Positions 51,179 through 61,193 of a stretch of 64,000 nucleotides of DNA are shown here, piece after piece; the first letter of the stretch is position 1; each line of letters starts with the position of its first letter. Position numbers and translations under genes: made by a program. Source of the stretch: Bacteroidales bacterium (GTDB taxonomy: Bacteria; Bacteroidota; Bacteroidia; Bacteroidales; Rikenellaceae). The DNA lies in NCBI GenBank assembly GCA_910575495.1, contig CAJTFS010000001.1:62001-126000 (forward strand). The letters are read 5' to 3'. The notes under the pieces were generated by a model. It saw nothing but the letters and a program-made list of their open reading frames with translations, searched no databases and was not told where the DNA came from.

Positions 51179-51802
51179 TTACGCCTCCTCCAGAGCATCA
51201 TAGAGCGCATCGAAGCGCTCCCTCAGCAAATGCGGCTCCCGGATCAGCGCACGCAACTCCTCAAGGCGGCGCGCATTGTCGGAATACGGAATCCACAGCC
51301 GCAGATAACCGCCGTCGGCATACTTGCGGCGCAGATGCTCCAGGCAACGGACATAGTGCCCCTCGCGGTCGAGCGCCGGATAGTGCTCCAACCCATATTG
51401 GATCGTGCGGCGCAGCACGGTGTCGGCTTCCAGACAGCGGTCGGCCTCGGCGACGATACGCCCATAAAGCGTGCGGGGTTCGTGGTCGGAGGAGGCGCGG
51501 TGGTCCTCCACAGCGTCGCGCATGACAGCAATCTGCTCCTCGCTGAACCACCGGCGCAGCGTGCGATCGGCTGCAAGCAGTTCGCCCGAACGGATGTGGT
51601 GGCGTTCGCGGCCGTCGGCCAATCCGATGTCGTGGCAGGCGGCAATGACGCAGACCATATCGATGTCGACTTCATAATGGCCCGCCAGTTCCAGACTTCG
51701 GGCAATCACACTGCGGGCGTGGTCGACACGATGTGCCGCGTCGAACGCCTCGTAACGCGGCAAGATGGAAGTTTCGATATAATGCAAGAGTTCGGAATCC
51801 AT
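51179..51802 (-). CDS. HD-domain phosphohydrolase
   Basis: 207 residues from the ATG at 51802. HD superfamily metal ligands are visible: HRVDHARSVIARSLELA (first H), CVIAACHDIGLADG (HD), HHIRSG, and EDHRASSDHEP with a later Asp in ADRCLEAD. Such proteins hydrolyse phosphate esters, often of nucleotides; the substrate is not evident. Convergent with the rimO-side cassette and lying upstream of nothing it clearly belongs with. Confidence 0.8.
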   Translation of the reverse strand: MDSELLHYIETSILPRYEAFDAAHRVDHARSVIARSLELAGHYEVDIDMVCVIAACHDIGLADGRERHHIRSGELLAADRTLRRWFSEEQIAVMRDAVEDHRASSDHEPRTLYGRIVAEADRCLEADTVLRRTIQYGLEHYPALDREGHYVRCLEHLRRKYADGGYLRLWIPYSDNARRLEELRALIREPHLLRERFDALYDALEEA

Positions 51803-51863
51803 GGCATGAAGAAATAAGGGAATCGGGGCCGGAAGCATGTGTTGCAAAGCCCCGGAAACAGCG

Positions 51864-51892
51864 AATCCGCCCTTCGCGAAGGGCGGATTCTG
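51864..51892. terminator. Terminator between DUF805 and HD genes
   Basis: Perfect 14-bp palindrome-like stem GAATCCGCCCTTCG/CGAAGGGCGGATTC. Confidence 0.75.
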
Positions 51893-51912
51893 CCTTGTAA
51901 TGAGTCGACCGG

Positions 51913-52266
51913 CTATTCCACGGGATTTCCCCACTTGTTGGCCTCCTTCTGACCGGGCTGTGCCCACAGGTAGAGGTTGTAGAGCGGGATAATCTGGAAC
52001 CAGCCGCTCTTGCCGATGTCGTGCATGCGGCGGGCGCCGATGCCCAGCAGCGGGCACAGCATGGCCAGCTGGAAGAGCGACGACAGGATCGTGAAGCCCA
52101 GCAAGGCGGCCAACAAGATGTCGACGATCGACAGGACGACGTTGATGATGATGTAGATCACCAGGAACATCCAGAAGTCCATCATCTTCGTCCGACCCTT
52201 GAAGTCGAAGTACTGACCCTTAACGGCGTTGACGAACACGTTGAATGCGGTCTTTAACCAGTTCAT
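51913..52266 (-). CDS. DUF805 membrane protein
   Basis: 117 residues. YFDFKGRTKMMDFWMFLVIYIIINVVLSI is the DUF805 opening (RxxRxxFW pattern), followed by hydrophobic spans (LLAALLGFTILSSLFQLAML) and the family RRMHDIGKSGWFQIIPLYNLYL segment. Small inner-membrane protein of unknown role. Single gene. Confidence 0.85.
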   Translation of the reverse strand: MNWLKTAFNVFVNAVKGQYFDFKGRTKMMDFWMFLVIYIIINVVLSIVDILLAALLGFTILSSLFQLAMLCPLLGIGARRMHDIGKSGWFQIIPLYNLYLWAQPGQKEANKWGNPVE

Positions 52267-52503
52267 AGTGTAAAAAGTTTGAGTTTGACAATAAATTTAA
52301 TTGTACCTACTCTCTTAACGGATTTTCGGTTTCTTCCTTATAGTCTGCTGCGGCACCAGACAATGCCAACGGCATAACTCTGCAAATTCGGACATCCCAT
52401 AGAACCGGCCGGAGCCAAGGAGCGACGCTCTCGTTATGGCAGGCCCCCGTCTCCGGAACCGTCTCCCAGCCATCGCCTCCCGCCGGCGAACGCAGCGCCC
52501 GGC

Positions 52504-54048
52504 CTACTTCGCGTACGAAACGGCGCGGGTCTCGCGGATAACCGTGATCTTGACCTGGCCCGGGTAGGTCATTTCGTCCTGGATCTTCTTGGCGATGTCG
52601 TGCGACAGGCTCTCCGATTCCTGATCCGTAAGTTTGTCGGCGCCGACGATCACGCGCAGCTCGCGACCCGCCTGGATGGCATACGTCTTGACCACGCCGG
52701 GGTACGACAAGGCGATGTCCTCCATCTCCTTGAGGCGCTTGATGTAGCTCTCGACCACTTCGCGGCGGGCACCGGGACGCGCACCCGAAATGGCGTCGCA
52801 CACCTGGATGATCGGCGCGATGAGCGACGACATCTCCACCTCGTCGTGGTGCGCTCCGATGGCGTTGCACACCTCGGGCTTCTCCTTGTACTTCTCGGCG
52901 AGTTTCATGCCGATGATTGCATGCGGCAGTTCGGGCTCATCATCGGGCACCTTGCCGATGTCGTGCAGCAGACCGGCGCGGCGCGCGATCTTGGGATTGA
53001 GCCCCAGTTCGGAAGCCATGATGCCAGCCAGGTTGGCGGTCTCGCGGGCGTGCTGGAGCAGATTCTGACCGTAGGACGAACGATACTTCATCTTGCCGAT
53101 CATCCGGATCAGCTCGGGATGCAGGCCGTGGATGCCCAGGTCGATGGTCGTGCGTTTGCCGACCTCGACGATCTCCTCCTCGATCTGCTTGCGGACCTTG
53201 GATACCACCTCCTCGATGCGGGCGGGGTGGATGCGGCCGTCGGTGACGAGCTGGTGCAGCGACAGACGCGCGATCTCGCGGCGCACGGGGTCGAAGCCGC
53301 TGAGGATGATAGCCTCGGGCGTATCGTCGACGATGATCTCGATGCCGGTGGCGGCCTCCAGAGCGCGGATGTTGCGGCCCTCGCGGCCGATGATGCGGCC
53401 CTTGACCTCGTCGCTCTCGATGTTGAAGACGGTGACGGCATTCTCGATGGCGGTCTCCGTAGCGACGCGCTGGATGGAGGCAACGATGATACGCTTGGCC
53501 TCCTTCGAAGCGGTCATCTTGGCCTCCTCGATGGTCTCGTTGATATAGGCGGCGGCTTCGCTCTTGGCCTCGGCCTTCATGTTCTCGATAAGGATGTTCT
53601 TGGCATCCTCGGAACTCATGCCCGAGATCTGCTCGAGACGCACGTTCTGCTCGCGCATCATCTGGTCGATCTCCGACTTTTTGTGTTCGAGCACCTGCAT
53701 CTGGTTGTGCATCTGCTCCTTGAGACGCTCGTTCTCGCGCAGGCGGTTGTCGAGGTCGCGCTGCTGGTTCTGGAGGTTCTGCTCGAGCTGGCGGGCGCGC
53801 TGCTCGCTCTGCGCGATCTTCTGGTTGCGCTCGTTGCACTGACGGTCATGCTCGCTCTTGAGCTGCATGAACTTCTCCTTGGCCTGGAGAATCTTCTCTT
53901 TCTTGATCATCTCGCCTTCGGCGGCGGCTTCCCTGAGCGCTGCCTCGCGACGCCGGCGGATCGAAATGCGGGCCACGAAATCGGTGACCACGGCATAGAC
54001 CGCAACGGCGCCCACGGCCGAGATGACTGCCCAAATGATGGTATTCAT
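52504..54048 (-). CDS. rny: Ribonuclease Y
   Basis: 514 residues: one N-terminal membrane helix ([21 protein letters not shown]), a long coiled coil (residues 35-190), KH domain ([31 protein letters not shown]) and HD domain ([17 protein letters not shown].., [20 protein letters not shown]). Membrane-bound endoribonuclease that starts mRNA decay. Downstream of zapA and 6S RNA on the same strand. Confidence 0.96.
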   Translation of the reverse strand: MNTIIWAVISAVGAVAVYAVVTDFVARISIRRRREAALREAAAEGEMIKKEKILQAKEKFMQLKSEHDRQCNERNQKIAQSEQRARQLEQNLQNQQRDLDNRLRENERLKEQMHNQMQVLEHKKSEIDQMMREQNVRLEQISGMSSEDAKNILIENMKAEAKSEAAAYINETIEEAKMTASKEAKRIIVASIQRVATETAIENAVTVFNIESDEVKGRIIGREGRNIRALEAATGIEIIVDDTPEAIILSGFDPVRREIARLSLHQLVTDGRIHPARIEEVVSKVRKQIEEEIVEVGKRTTIDLGIHGLHPELIRMIGKMKYRSSYGQNLLQHARETANLAGIMASELGLNPKIARRAGLLHDIGKVPDDEPELPHAIIGMKLAEKYKEKPEVCNAIGAHHDEVEMSSLIAPIIQVCDAISGARPGARREVVESYIKRLKEMEDIALSYPGVVKTYAIQAGRELRVIVGADKLTDQESESLSHDIAKKIQDEMTYPGQVKITVIRETRAVSYAK

Positions 54049-54152
54049 TGAATAGGGTCTGCTTTTGTTGGTTATTAAAAAATGTTTTTTCTTCGGACAG
54101 CCCGGCCGTCTCCCGCGGGGGCGGGAACCGACGGCCGGAAAGCCGGATTATC

Positions 54153-54358
54153 AAAAAACCGCATAAGATTCCTTAGCTTGTTTGACGAATCTGCAAGATA
54201 AGTCATGTGTGGAGGCTCCGACAATCGCAACCTTCCACCGGTACGCCGGAGCGTACACCCTGCTGTCGGGGTCGAGGCCTGGTTTTGAAGCGCCGCGAGT
54301 TGCTCCAATGTAAGAAGTGTTCAGTTTCGCAAAGCCGTAAGGAATCCATGCGGGTAGA
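54153..54358 (-). ncRNA. ssrS: 6S RNA (Bacteroidales-1 type)
   Basis: The 331-bp gap between zapA and rny holds a minus-strand RNA of about 200 nt. Its ends pair strongly: 5' CGCAT-G-GATTCCTTA with 3' TAAGGAATC-TT-ATGCG, then a large internal region, G/C-rich inner stems (CGGAG..CTCC) and a T6 run at the 3' end. Long closing stem, central bubble and position next to zapA fit 6S RNA, which in Bacteroidales was first described as the Bacteroidales-1 motif. It would bind housekeeping RNA polymerase. The call rests on structure and position, not on a model score. Confidence 0.75.
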
Positions 54359-54379
54359 TTCTCGTATGTTAAAGAACGC

Positions 54380-54706
54380 TCACTCCCCGAAGGAGTTGAG
54401 ATAGGCGTCTATTTCGCCGTCGAGCTCTTCGAGCCGTCCGAGGTCGTCGCCCCCCACCCTGCGGCCCAACTGGGCGTCGATGAAAGCGATGGCGAACTTC
54501 AGCGCCGCCATGGCCAGGTGGTCGGATTCCGACCAGCTGCGGATGTTCTGCTTGCGGACGTCGACCAGGCACTTGTTCACCTCGCGCTCGGCCAACCGGT
54601 ATTTCTCTTCCTTGCCGCGCTGGATGTAAAACGAGTAGCTCTTGCCGGCTATCTTGAGATTGATGGCCTGCTTGTCGCTCTCCCGGGGATTCTCTTCTTC
54701 CTGCAT
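54380..54706 (-). CDS. zapA: Cell division protein ZapA
   Basis: 108 residues: N-terminal beta/alpha unit (INLKIAGKSYSFYIQRGKEEKYRLAEREVNKCLVDVR) and a C-terminal helix (HLAMAALKFAIAFIDAQLG.., LDGEIDAYLN). Binds and bundles FtsZ at midcell. Follows the small coiled-coil gene by 9 nt and precedes the 6S RNA. Confidence 0.9.
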   Translation of the reverse strand: MQEEENPRESDKQAINLKIAGKSYSFYIQRGKEEKYRLAEREVNKCLVDVRKQNIRSWSESDHLAMAALKFAIAFIDAQLGRRVGGDDLGRLEELDGEIDAYLNSFGE

Positions 54707-54715
54707 GACGTTCCG

Positions 54716-55036
54716 CTACGCTTCGTTTTCCGGCACCGGACCGAGATCGGACCGCTCCAGCAGCGCGATGCACTTGTCGACCTCCCGCATGAGACGGTTG
54801 ACGCGCGCCCGCGCCTTGTCCCGGTTCCCGCTCCCGCCGGCCAGTCCTTCGGCCAGCTGCATCCGCGCCACTTCGGCGTCGAGCCCGCGGACGCGCTCCT
54901 CCAGCGAACGTTTCTCGCTGCGCAGCGCTTCGCATTGGGCCGTCAGCTCGGCACAGAGCCCCCGCAGACGGCGATGATCCTCGATCAACCGTCCGACACG
55001 AGCTTCGATGCTTGCTATGACGCTTTTGTCGGCCAT
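54716..55036 (-). CDS. Small coiled-coil protein, possible ZapB-like partner
   Basis: 106 residues from the ATG at 55036. Residues 5-60 are a heptad-rich coiled coil (IASIEARVGRLIEDHRRLRGLCAELTAQ.., LRSEKRSLEERVRGLDAEVARM), followed by a helical tail (RARVNRLMREVDKCIALLE). Size, coiled coil and tight linkage to zapA suggest a ZapB-type division factor, but no sequence signature proves this. The name is left open. Confidence 0.65.
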   Translation of the reverse strand: MADKSVIASIEARVGRLIEDHRRLRGLCAELTAQCEALRSEKRSLEERVRGLDAEVARMQLAEGLAGGSGNRDKARARVNRLMREVDKCIALLERSDLGPVPENEA

Positions 55037-55357
55037 GATTGCAGGAGTGGAAATCCGAGTTTTTGCACTCAAAGATACGTAAAAGAACGCGAATAAGCAA
55101 ATTTTATTTCTCCGGCCCGATTTAAGGTCTGTTTTTGCTCCGAAGCGCGGCCGGATATTCCGGAACGGGAACCTTTTGCACACGAACAGACTCCGCAACA
55201 AAATCCGTTCAGGTTCGCAACACGAGCAATACAGAGGATGGCGGCACAGCCAAGAAACACCTTGCCGCAAGCACCCGGACCGCACCGCCGAAGCAAACAG
55301 AACGCCCCGCCGGAATCTCCTGGCAGGGCGCATAAGATATGCCCGGGCGGGCTTTCC
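55037..55357. other. Spacer with gcvT terminator
   Basis: 321 bp without a gene. A stem GCGCCCTGCC/GGCGGGGCGTTC on the minus strand (about 55297-55331) followed by TGTTTG is the likely gcvT terminator. The rest is upstream of the coiled-coil gene; no strong promoter box was seen. Confidence 0.5.
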
Positions 55358-56458
55358 TTAGACGAACGGAATCTTCACCACCTCGGCCTTGAGCGGCTTT
55401 TCGCGGACGATGACGGCGATTTCCGTACCGGGCTTGGCGAAGTCGGCGGCAACATAGCCCAAGCCGAACCCGACTTTGAGGCACGGCGACATGGTACCCG
55501 ACGTGACATGGCCGATGGCCGTGCCGTCGGGCGCCGCGAGCGCATAGCCGTGACGCGGAATGCCGCGGTCGATCATCTTGAAGCCGACCAGCTTGCGCGT
55601 CACGCCCTCGCTCTTCTGACGCTCCATCAGCGCACGGTCGATGAACTCCTTGCCCTCGGCGAACTTCGTGATCCAGCCCAGACCCGCCTCGATGGGCGAG
55701 GTGGTGTCGTCGATGTCGTTGCCATAGAGACAGAAGCCCTTTTCCAGACGCAGGGTGTCGCGGGCGCCGAGACCGATGTTTTTCAGCCCGTATTCGGCGC
55801 CGGCCTCCCACAGCGCGGACCACAGCTTGTCGCCGTCCTCGTTGGCCACGTAGATCTCGCAGCCGCCCGATCCGGTGTAGCCCGTGATCGAAAGAATGGC
55901 GTCGCATCCGGCCACCCGCATCTTGCGGAACGTGTAGTACTCCATCTCCTCGACGGGCTCGTCGCACAACTTCTGCACGATCTTCATGGCCAGCGGCCCC
56001 TGCACGGCGAGCTGGCAGATTTCATCCGAAGCATTGTAGAGTTCCTTTCCATGACCGGTCTGCATGCCCAGCCGGGCGCCCTCGGCGCAGATGTGGTTCC
56101 AGTCCTTCCCGGTGTTGGCAGCGTTGACCACCAGCAGATAGGTCTCGGCGTCGACGCGGTAGACCAGAATGTCGTCGACGATGCCGCCGCGGCCGTTGGG
56201 CATGCAGGAGTACTGCACCTTGCCGTCGTAGAGCTTCGACACGTCGTTGGAGGTGATACGCTGCAGCAGTTCGAGCGCCTTGGGTCCCTTGACCCAGATT
56301 TCGCCCATGTGGCTGACGTCGAAGACGCCGGCGCCCTGCCGCACGGTCATGTGTTCGTCGTTGATGCCCGAGAACTCGATGGGCATGTTGTACCCCGCGA
56401 ACTCGGCCATCTTGGCCCCGGCGGCGATGTGGTACTTGGTGAAAGCGGTGGTTTTCAT
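55358..56458 (-). CDS. gcvT: Glycine cleavage system T protein (aminomethyltransferase)
   Basis: 366 residues from the ATG at 56458. Family marks: [33 protein letters not shown], the folate-binding [20 protein letters not shown] region, [14 protein letters not shown] and the C-terminal [21 protein letters not shown]. Transfers the methylene group of glycine to tetrahydrofolate. The other gcv genes are not in the window. Confidence 0.95.
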   Translation of the reverse strand: MKTTAFTKYHIAAGAKMAEFAGYNMPIEFSGINDEHMTVRQGAGVFDVSHMGEIWVKGPKALELLQRITSNDVSKLYDGKVQYSCMPNGRGGIVDDILVYRVDAETYLLVVNAANTGKDWNHICAEGARLGMQTGHGKELYNASDEICQLAVQGPLAMKIVQKLCDEPVEEMEYYTFRKMRVAGCDAILSITGYTGSGGCEIYVANEDGDKLWSALWEAGAEYGLKNIGLGARDTLRLEKGFCLYGNDIDDTTSPIEAGLGWITKFAEGKEFIDRALMERQKSEGVTRKLVGFKMIDRGIPRHGYALAAPDGTAIGHVTSGTMSPCLKVGFGLGYVAADFAKPGTEIAVIVREKPLKAEVVKIPFV

Positions 56459-56540
56459 TGGCGGAAGTTTTAAGGATTCGGCCCGCACGGCCCGACGGAA
56501 GCGGCCGCACGGATCGGAAGCATACGGAAGAAATGCCGGA

Positions 56541-57749
56541 CTACTCCTCGCGCCGCTTCACGCCCAGGCGGGGGCAGCGACGGAACTCCTTTTCGCGGTC
56601 GAAGAGATAGCGGTAGGTGGTATGTATCTTGTGGCGCGAAGCGCAGACGTAGGTCTCGATCATGCGGTTCATGACGGGATTGAAATCGCCGATCCACGCC
56701 AGCTCCAGCGTTTTGTAGGGAATGTCGGTGCGGTCCATGTACTTCCAGTACTCGGCCATGATGGCCGATTCGACCCCCTTGCCGTGGTACTCGGGCGCGA
56801 TGCCGAAGATGATGCCGAAGATGCGGTCGCACTTGCGCCGCACCTTGAGGTCCCACATCAGGCGCAGCTTCTGCCACAGGCCGAACTTGCCGTTGAACTT
56901 GCCGATGATGCGGTTGAGATCGGGCACCGTGACGAAGAAGCCGATGGGCTCGTCATTGAAGTAGGCGAAGAAAACGATCTCGGGATCGAGCACCGGCTTG
57001 AGCATGCGCATCATGGAGAGCGCCTCGGGCGAACTCATGGGTTTGACACCCGAAAAGAGCGCCCATGCACGGTTGTAGATGATGCGGAAATTTTCAGCGG
57101 CATCCTCCAGGTTGTGCATGTCGAGGTGTTCGACCCGGTAGCCGGGAGTGGCGTAGAGCCGCTCGGCGCGGGCGAAAATCTGGCGGTTGGCCTCCGAAGC
57201 ATCCTTGCGCCAGATGAAACTGTGCTGGTTGAAGTAGTTGCGGAAGCCGTAGTTCTCGAACAGCTCCTTATAATAAGAGAGGTTGTAGGGATTCTTGTAG
57301 AGAGGCTGGAACTCGAAGCCCTCGACCAGCACGCCCCACCAGTCGCTGCGCTGCCCGAAGTTGATGGGGCCGTCCATGGCCTCCATGCCGCGGCTGGCGA
57401 GCCACATGCGGGCGGCATCGAACAGCATGTCGGCGACCTCCTGGCTGTCGATCGACTCGAAGAATCCGCAGCCTCCGGTGAGCTGCTCCTCGATGGCGGC
57501 CTTCTCGCGGTTGTAGAACGCGGCGATGCGGCCGACGATCTCGCCCGACTCGTCGCGCACGACCCAGCGGACGGCCTCGCCGTCCTCGAAAAGCTCGTTG
57601 CTCTTGCGGTCGAAGACCTTCAGAATGTCCTCGTCGAGCGGGCAGACCCAGTTGCGGTTGCCCTTGTAGAGGCGTTTGGGGAAATCGAGCCATTCGCGCT
57701 CGACTGCGGAGGAGAGCACCTCCTGCAAACGGTATTTTTGCGTATCCAT
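56541..57749 (-). CDS. GNAT-fold acyltransferase-like protein
   Basis: 402 residues from the ATG at 57749. N-terminal [25 protein letters not shown], central [30 protein letters not shown] and C-terminal [24 protein letters not shown] with [22 protein letters not shown]. This is a conserved Bacteroidetes hypothetical protein with an acyltransferase (GNAT-like) fold; the last part carries the G-x-x-S acyl-CoA loop. Substrate unknown. A minus-strand TATCTTTG box near 57777 is the likely promoter. Confidence 0.75.
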   Translation of the reverse strand: MDTQKYRLQEVLSSAVEREWLDFPKRLYKGNRNWVCPLDEDILKVFDRKSNELFEDGEAVRWVVRDESGEIVGRIAAFYNREKAAIEEQLTGGCGFFESIDSQEVADMLFDAARMWLASRGMEAMDGPINFGQRSDWWGVLVEGFEFQPLYKNPYNLSYYKELFENYGFRNYFNQHSFIWRKDASEANRQIFARAERLYATPGYRVEHLDMHNLEDAAENFRIIYNRAWALFSGVKPMSSPEALSMMRMLKPVLDPEIVFFAYFNDEPIGFFVTVPDLNRIIGKFNGKFGLWQKLRLMWDLKVRRKCDRIFGIIFGIAPEYHGKGVESAIMAEYWKYMDRTDIPYKTLELAWIGDFNPVMNRMIETYVCASRHKIHTTYRYLFDREKEFRRCPRLGVKRREE

Positions 57750-58038
57750 CGGATGATATTTATACTCGAACGCACCAAAGATAACCATTTTTTCTTACAT
57801 TTGTTAGCGATTCCGCCGCAACTTTCCGCCGACCCGGCGAAACGGACGCCCGGGCCCCTCCGACGCTCCGCACGGCGCACCGGCGGCGGTCCGCAGAGAC
57901 CCGCACGGCAGCTACCGGAGCTCCGACAGCGGCGCGAACCAGCCCCTGCAACAGCGGCGCCGCGATCCGGCGACCCGCCGCTGCAGGCGGAATCCGCAGC
58001 ATCCGGGGCACGGCCCCGACCGAACCGAAACAAGGCTT

Positions 58039-61035
58039 ATGGAAAAGACCCGCGAAGAACATCTGCCCGACAGCACGCGCGCGCAACACCGTTTCATGAA
58101 GCACCGGATCCACAAGATCCTGCTCGTGTGCTGCAGCTACGACGGCTACATTCTGGAAGAAGACGGCCACATCGAGTCGCAGATCAACCAGGAGTATCTC
58201 GACCTCAACATGTCGAACCCGCCGTCGTTCACCCGCGTGAGCTCGACGCTCGAAGCGCTCGACGTGCTGGCCGAAGACGACTCCTACGACTTCGTTCTGA
58301 CGATGTACAACGTCGGCGAGCTGGACGTCTTCACCTTCGCCCGCAAGGTCAAGGAACGCCATCCGCAGCTTCCCGTCGCCCTGCTCACCTCCTTCTCGAA
58401 GGACATCTACCGCCGCATCGAGGAGCAGGACCGCTCGGGCATCGACTACATCTTCTGCTGGCACGGCAACAACGACCTCATCATGGCGATCATCAAACTG
58501 GCGGAAGACAAGATGAACGCCGAGGAGGACATCCTGGAGGGCGGCGTGCAGGCCATTCTGCTGGTGGAGGACTCCATCCGCTTCTACTCCACCTACCTGC
58601 CCGAGCTCTACCGGCTGCTGCTGATGCAGAACGCCGAATTCCTCAAGGATGCGCTCAACGAGCAGCAGCAGATCCTGCGCAAGCGGGCGCGGCCCAAGGT
58701 GCTGCTGGCCACCGACTACGACGAAGCCGCGGAGCTCTACGACCGCTACAAAAGCAACCTGCTGGGCGTCATTTCCGACGTGGGCTTCGTCATGCACCGC
58801 GGCGATCCGCCGGCCAGCGAACGGCTCGACGCCGGCATCGCGCTCTGCCGCCGCATCCGCGAGGACAACCCGCTGATGCCGGTGCTGCTGCAGTCGTCGC
58901 AGGTGGAGTTCGAGGCCCAGGCCCGCGCGCTGGGCGCCGGATTCATCGCCAAGAACTCCAAGACGCTGCTTTCCCAGCTCCACGACTACATCTCCACCGA
59001 GTTCGCTTTCGGCGACTTCATCTTCCGCGACCCCGACACGGGCACGGTGATCGGCCGGGCCAAGGACCTGGCGCAGATGCAGCAGATGATCGCCACCGTC
59101 TCGGACGACGCCTTCGACTACCACACCTCGCAGAACCACCTCTCCAAGTGGCTCTACTCGCGGGGCCTCTTTCCACTCGCGGCCTCGATCCGCCGCCACA
59201 ACAAGAGCCATTTCGCCACCGTAGCCGAACACCGCCGCACACTGGTCAATCTGATCCGCGACTACCGCACGCTGCTGGGCCAGGGCGTCGTGGCGAAGTT
59301 CGACCCCGAGACCTACTCCGACGCGGTGGCGTTCGCCCGCATCGGCGAGGGTTCGCTGGGCGGCAAGGCGCGCGGCCTGGCCTTCATGAACTCGATGCTC
59401 ATCAAGCATCGCCAGTACGACAAGCACGAAGGCGTGCGGATCATGATTCCGCGTTCGGTGGTCATCGCAACCGATTACTTCGACGAGTTCATCGCCCTCA
59501 ACGGCCTGCAATACATCATCTCGCAGGACTTCACCGACGAGGAGATCCTCTCGGAGTTCGTCACCTCGACCGTGCCGGCCCGCCTCCAGGAAGAACTCAA
59601 GGCCTACATCCGCACCGTGCGCTCGCCGCTGGCCGTGCGCTCGTCGTCGAAGCTCGAAGATTCGCACTACCAGCCTTTCGCAGGCATCTATTCGACCTAC
59701 ATGATCCCCTATGCCGAGAACGAGGACCAGATGCTGCGTCTGCTGCTGCGCGCCGTGAAGAGCGTCTACGCCTCGGTCTACTTCGCGGCATCGAGGGCCT
59801 ACATCCAGACTTCGCAGAACCTGATTTCGGAGGAGAAGATGGCAGTCATCATCCAGGAAGTGTGCGGCACGGAGCAGAACGGCCTCTTCTTCCCGACCTT
59901 CTCGGGCGTGGCGCGCTCGATCAACTGCTACCCCATCGGCGACGAGCAGCCCGAAGACGGCATCTGCAACGTGGCGATGGGACTGGGCAAGCTGGTGGTC
60001 GACGGAGGCCGCACGCTGCGCTTCTCGCCCCGCCATCCGAAGAAAGTGCTCCAAACCTCGACCCCCGAACTGGCGCTGCGCGACACCCAGTCGGAGGTGC
60101 TGGCGCTGAGCCTGCGGCCCGAGGAGTTCCGCACCTCGATCGACGACAGCGTCAACCTGCGGCGCCTGAGCCTCTCCGAGCTCGGCGAATACCGCAACGC
60201 CCGCCATGTGACCTCGGTGTGGGACCGCGAGAACGAACGCATTTCGGACAGCCCCTACGACCGGGGGCGCAAAGTCATCACGTTCAACAACATCCTCAAG
60301 TACAACACCTTCCCGCTGGCCCGAATCGTCGACGACATCCTGGCCCTGGGCGCCGAGGAGATGCGCTGTCCGGTGGAGGTGGAGTTCGCGGTGAACATGG
60401 ACGTGCCCAACGGCCGCCAGCACATCTTCAACCTGCTGCAGATACGCCCCATCATCGACAACCACGACAACCGCTCGATCGACTGGGAGAGCGTGGAGAC
60501 TTCCCGGGCGCTGATCTACGGCGAAAGCGCCCTGGGCATCGGGCAGATGACCGACATAGCCGACATCGTCTACGTGAAGACCGAGGCTTTCAACTCCCTT
60601 TCGACCGATAAGATCGCCGACGAACTGCTGGCCCTCAACGCCCGGCTGCGCGACGAGAAGCGCTCCTACGTGCTGGTGGGTCCGGGCCGCTGGGGCTCCT
60701 CGGACCCCTTCCTGGGGGTGCCGGTAAAGTGGACGCACATCTCCGAAGCCAAGGTCATCGTGGAGTGCGGCATCGAGCAGTTCGACGTCGAACCCTCGCA
60801 AGGCACCCACTTTTTCCAAAACGTCACCTCCCTGGGCGTCGGTTACCTGACCATCAACCCGTTCCGCGGCGACGGCATCTTCCGCCAGGACCGTCTCGAC
60901 GCCCGCGAAGCGCTCTACGAAGGAGAGTTCCTGCGGCTGGTGCGCTTCCAGCGGCCGCTGTGGGTCTGCATCGACGGCCGGGCCGACAAGGGAATCGTCT
61001 GCGAAGCACCTTTCTGCGACGAGGAACGCAGGTGA
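58039..61035 (+). CDS. Two-receiver PEP/pyruvate-binding (PPDK-like) protein
   Basis: 998 residues. Residues about 25-150 form a degenerate receiver domain (ILLVCCSYD.., VLTMYNVG where the Asp is lost). Residues about 175-325 form a second receiver with LLVEDS, phosphoacceptor-like ISDVGF, LLQSS and FIAKNSK. The rest is a PEP-synthase/PPDK N-terminal ATP-grasp region: IGEGSLGGKARGLAFM, RSSSKLEDSHYQPFAGIYSTYM and VAMGLGKLVVDGG. The swivelling phosphohistidine domain and the PEP-binding barrel of true dikinases are absent. It is therefore probably a regulated ATP-binding or phosphotransfer protein, not a complete dikinase. Monocistronic. Confidence 0.8.
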   Translation: MEKTREEHLPDSTRAQHRFMKHRIHKILLVCCSYDGYILEEDGHIESQINQEYLDLNMSNPPSFTRVSSTLEALDVLAEDDSYDFVLTMYNVGELDVFTFARKVKERHPQLPVALLTSFSKDIYRRIEEQDRSGIDYIFCWHGNNDLIMAIIKLAEDKMNAEEDILEGGVQAILLVEDSIRFYSTYLPELYRLLLMQNAEFLKDALNEQQQILRKRARPKVLLATDYDEAAELYDRYKSNLLGVISDVGFVMHRGDPPASERLDAGIALCRRIREDNPLMPVLLQSSQVEFEAQARALGAGFIAKNSKTLLSQLHDYISTEFAFGDFIFRDPDTGTVIGRAKDLAQMQQMIATVSDDAFDYHTSQNHLSKWLYSRGLFPLAASIRRHNKSHFATVAEHRRTLVNLIRDYRTLLGQGVVAKFDPETYSDAVAFARIGEGSLGGKARGLAFMNSMLIKHRQYDKHEGVRIMIPRSVVIATDYFDEFIALNGLQYIISQDFTDEEILSEFVTSTVPARLQEELKAYIRTVRSPLAVRSSSKLEDSHYQPFAGIYSTYMIPYAENEDQMLRLLLRAVKSVYASVYFAASRAYIQTSQNLISEEKMAVIIQEVCGTEQNGLFFPTFSGVARSINCYPIGDEQPEDGICNVAMGLGKLVVDGGRTLRFSPRHPKKVLQTSTPELALRDTQSEVLALSLRPEEFRTSIDDSVNLRRLSLSELGEYRNARHVTSVWDRENERISDSPYDRGRKVITFNNILKYNTFPLARIVDDILALGAEEMRCPVEVEFAVNMDVPNGRQHIFNLLQIRPIIDNHDNRSIDWESVETSRALIYGESALGIGQMTDIADIVYVKTEAFNSLSTDKIADELLALNARLRDEKRSYVLVGPGRWGSSDPFLGVPVKWTHISEAKVIVECGIEQFDVEPSQGTHFFQNVTSLGVGYLTINPFRGDGIFRQDRLDAREALYEGEFLRLVRFQRPLWVCIDGRADKGIVCEAPFCDEERR

Positions 61036-61154
61036 AAATCCCCCGCCCGGCCTCTGCGGCCGGCAGATGGCGGCCGCAACGACCGGCAACCGGAAAGGCG
61101 GAGCATCCGTTAAAAATTTCACAAAAAAAGATTACGATCCATAAGAATAATTTC

Positions 61155-61162
61155 TATATTTG
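61155..61162 (+). promoter_or_regulatory. gdhA promoter -7 box
   Basis: TATATTTG, 31 nt before the gdhA ATG. The -33 region is A-rich without a clear TTTG, so an activator may help. Confidence 0.5.
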
Positions 61163-61193
61163 TAACAGATAAAAACCTTAAACCTCATATCGT

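Noticed and set aside
56247..60611. Plus-strand ORF of 1454 codons
   Set aside because: It spans gcvT, the acyltransferase and the PEP-binding gene in wrong frames; Arg/Gly/Pro/His-rich shadow.
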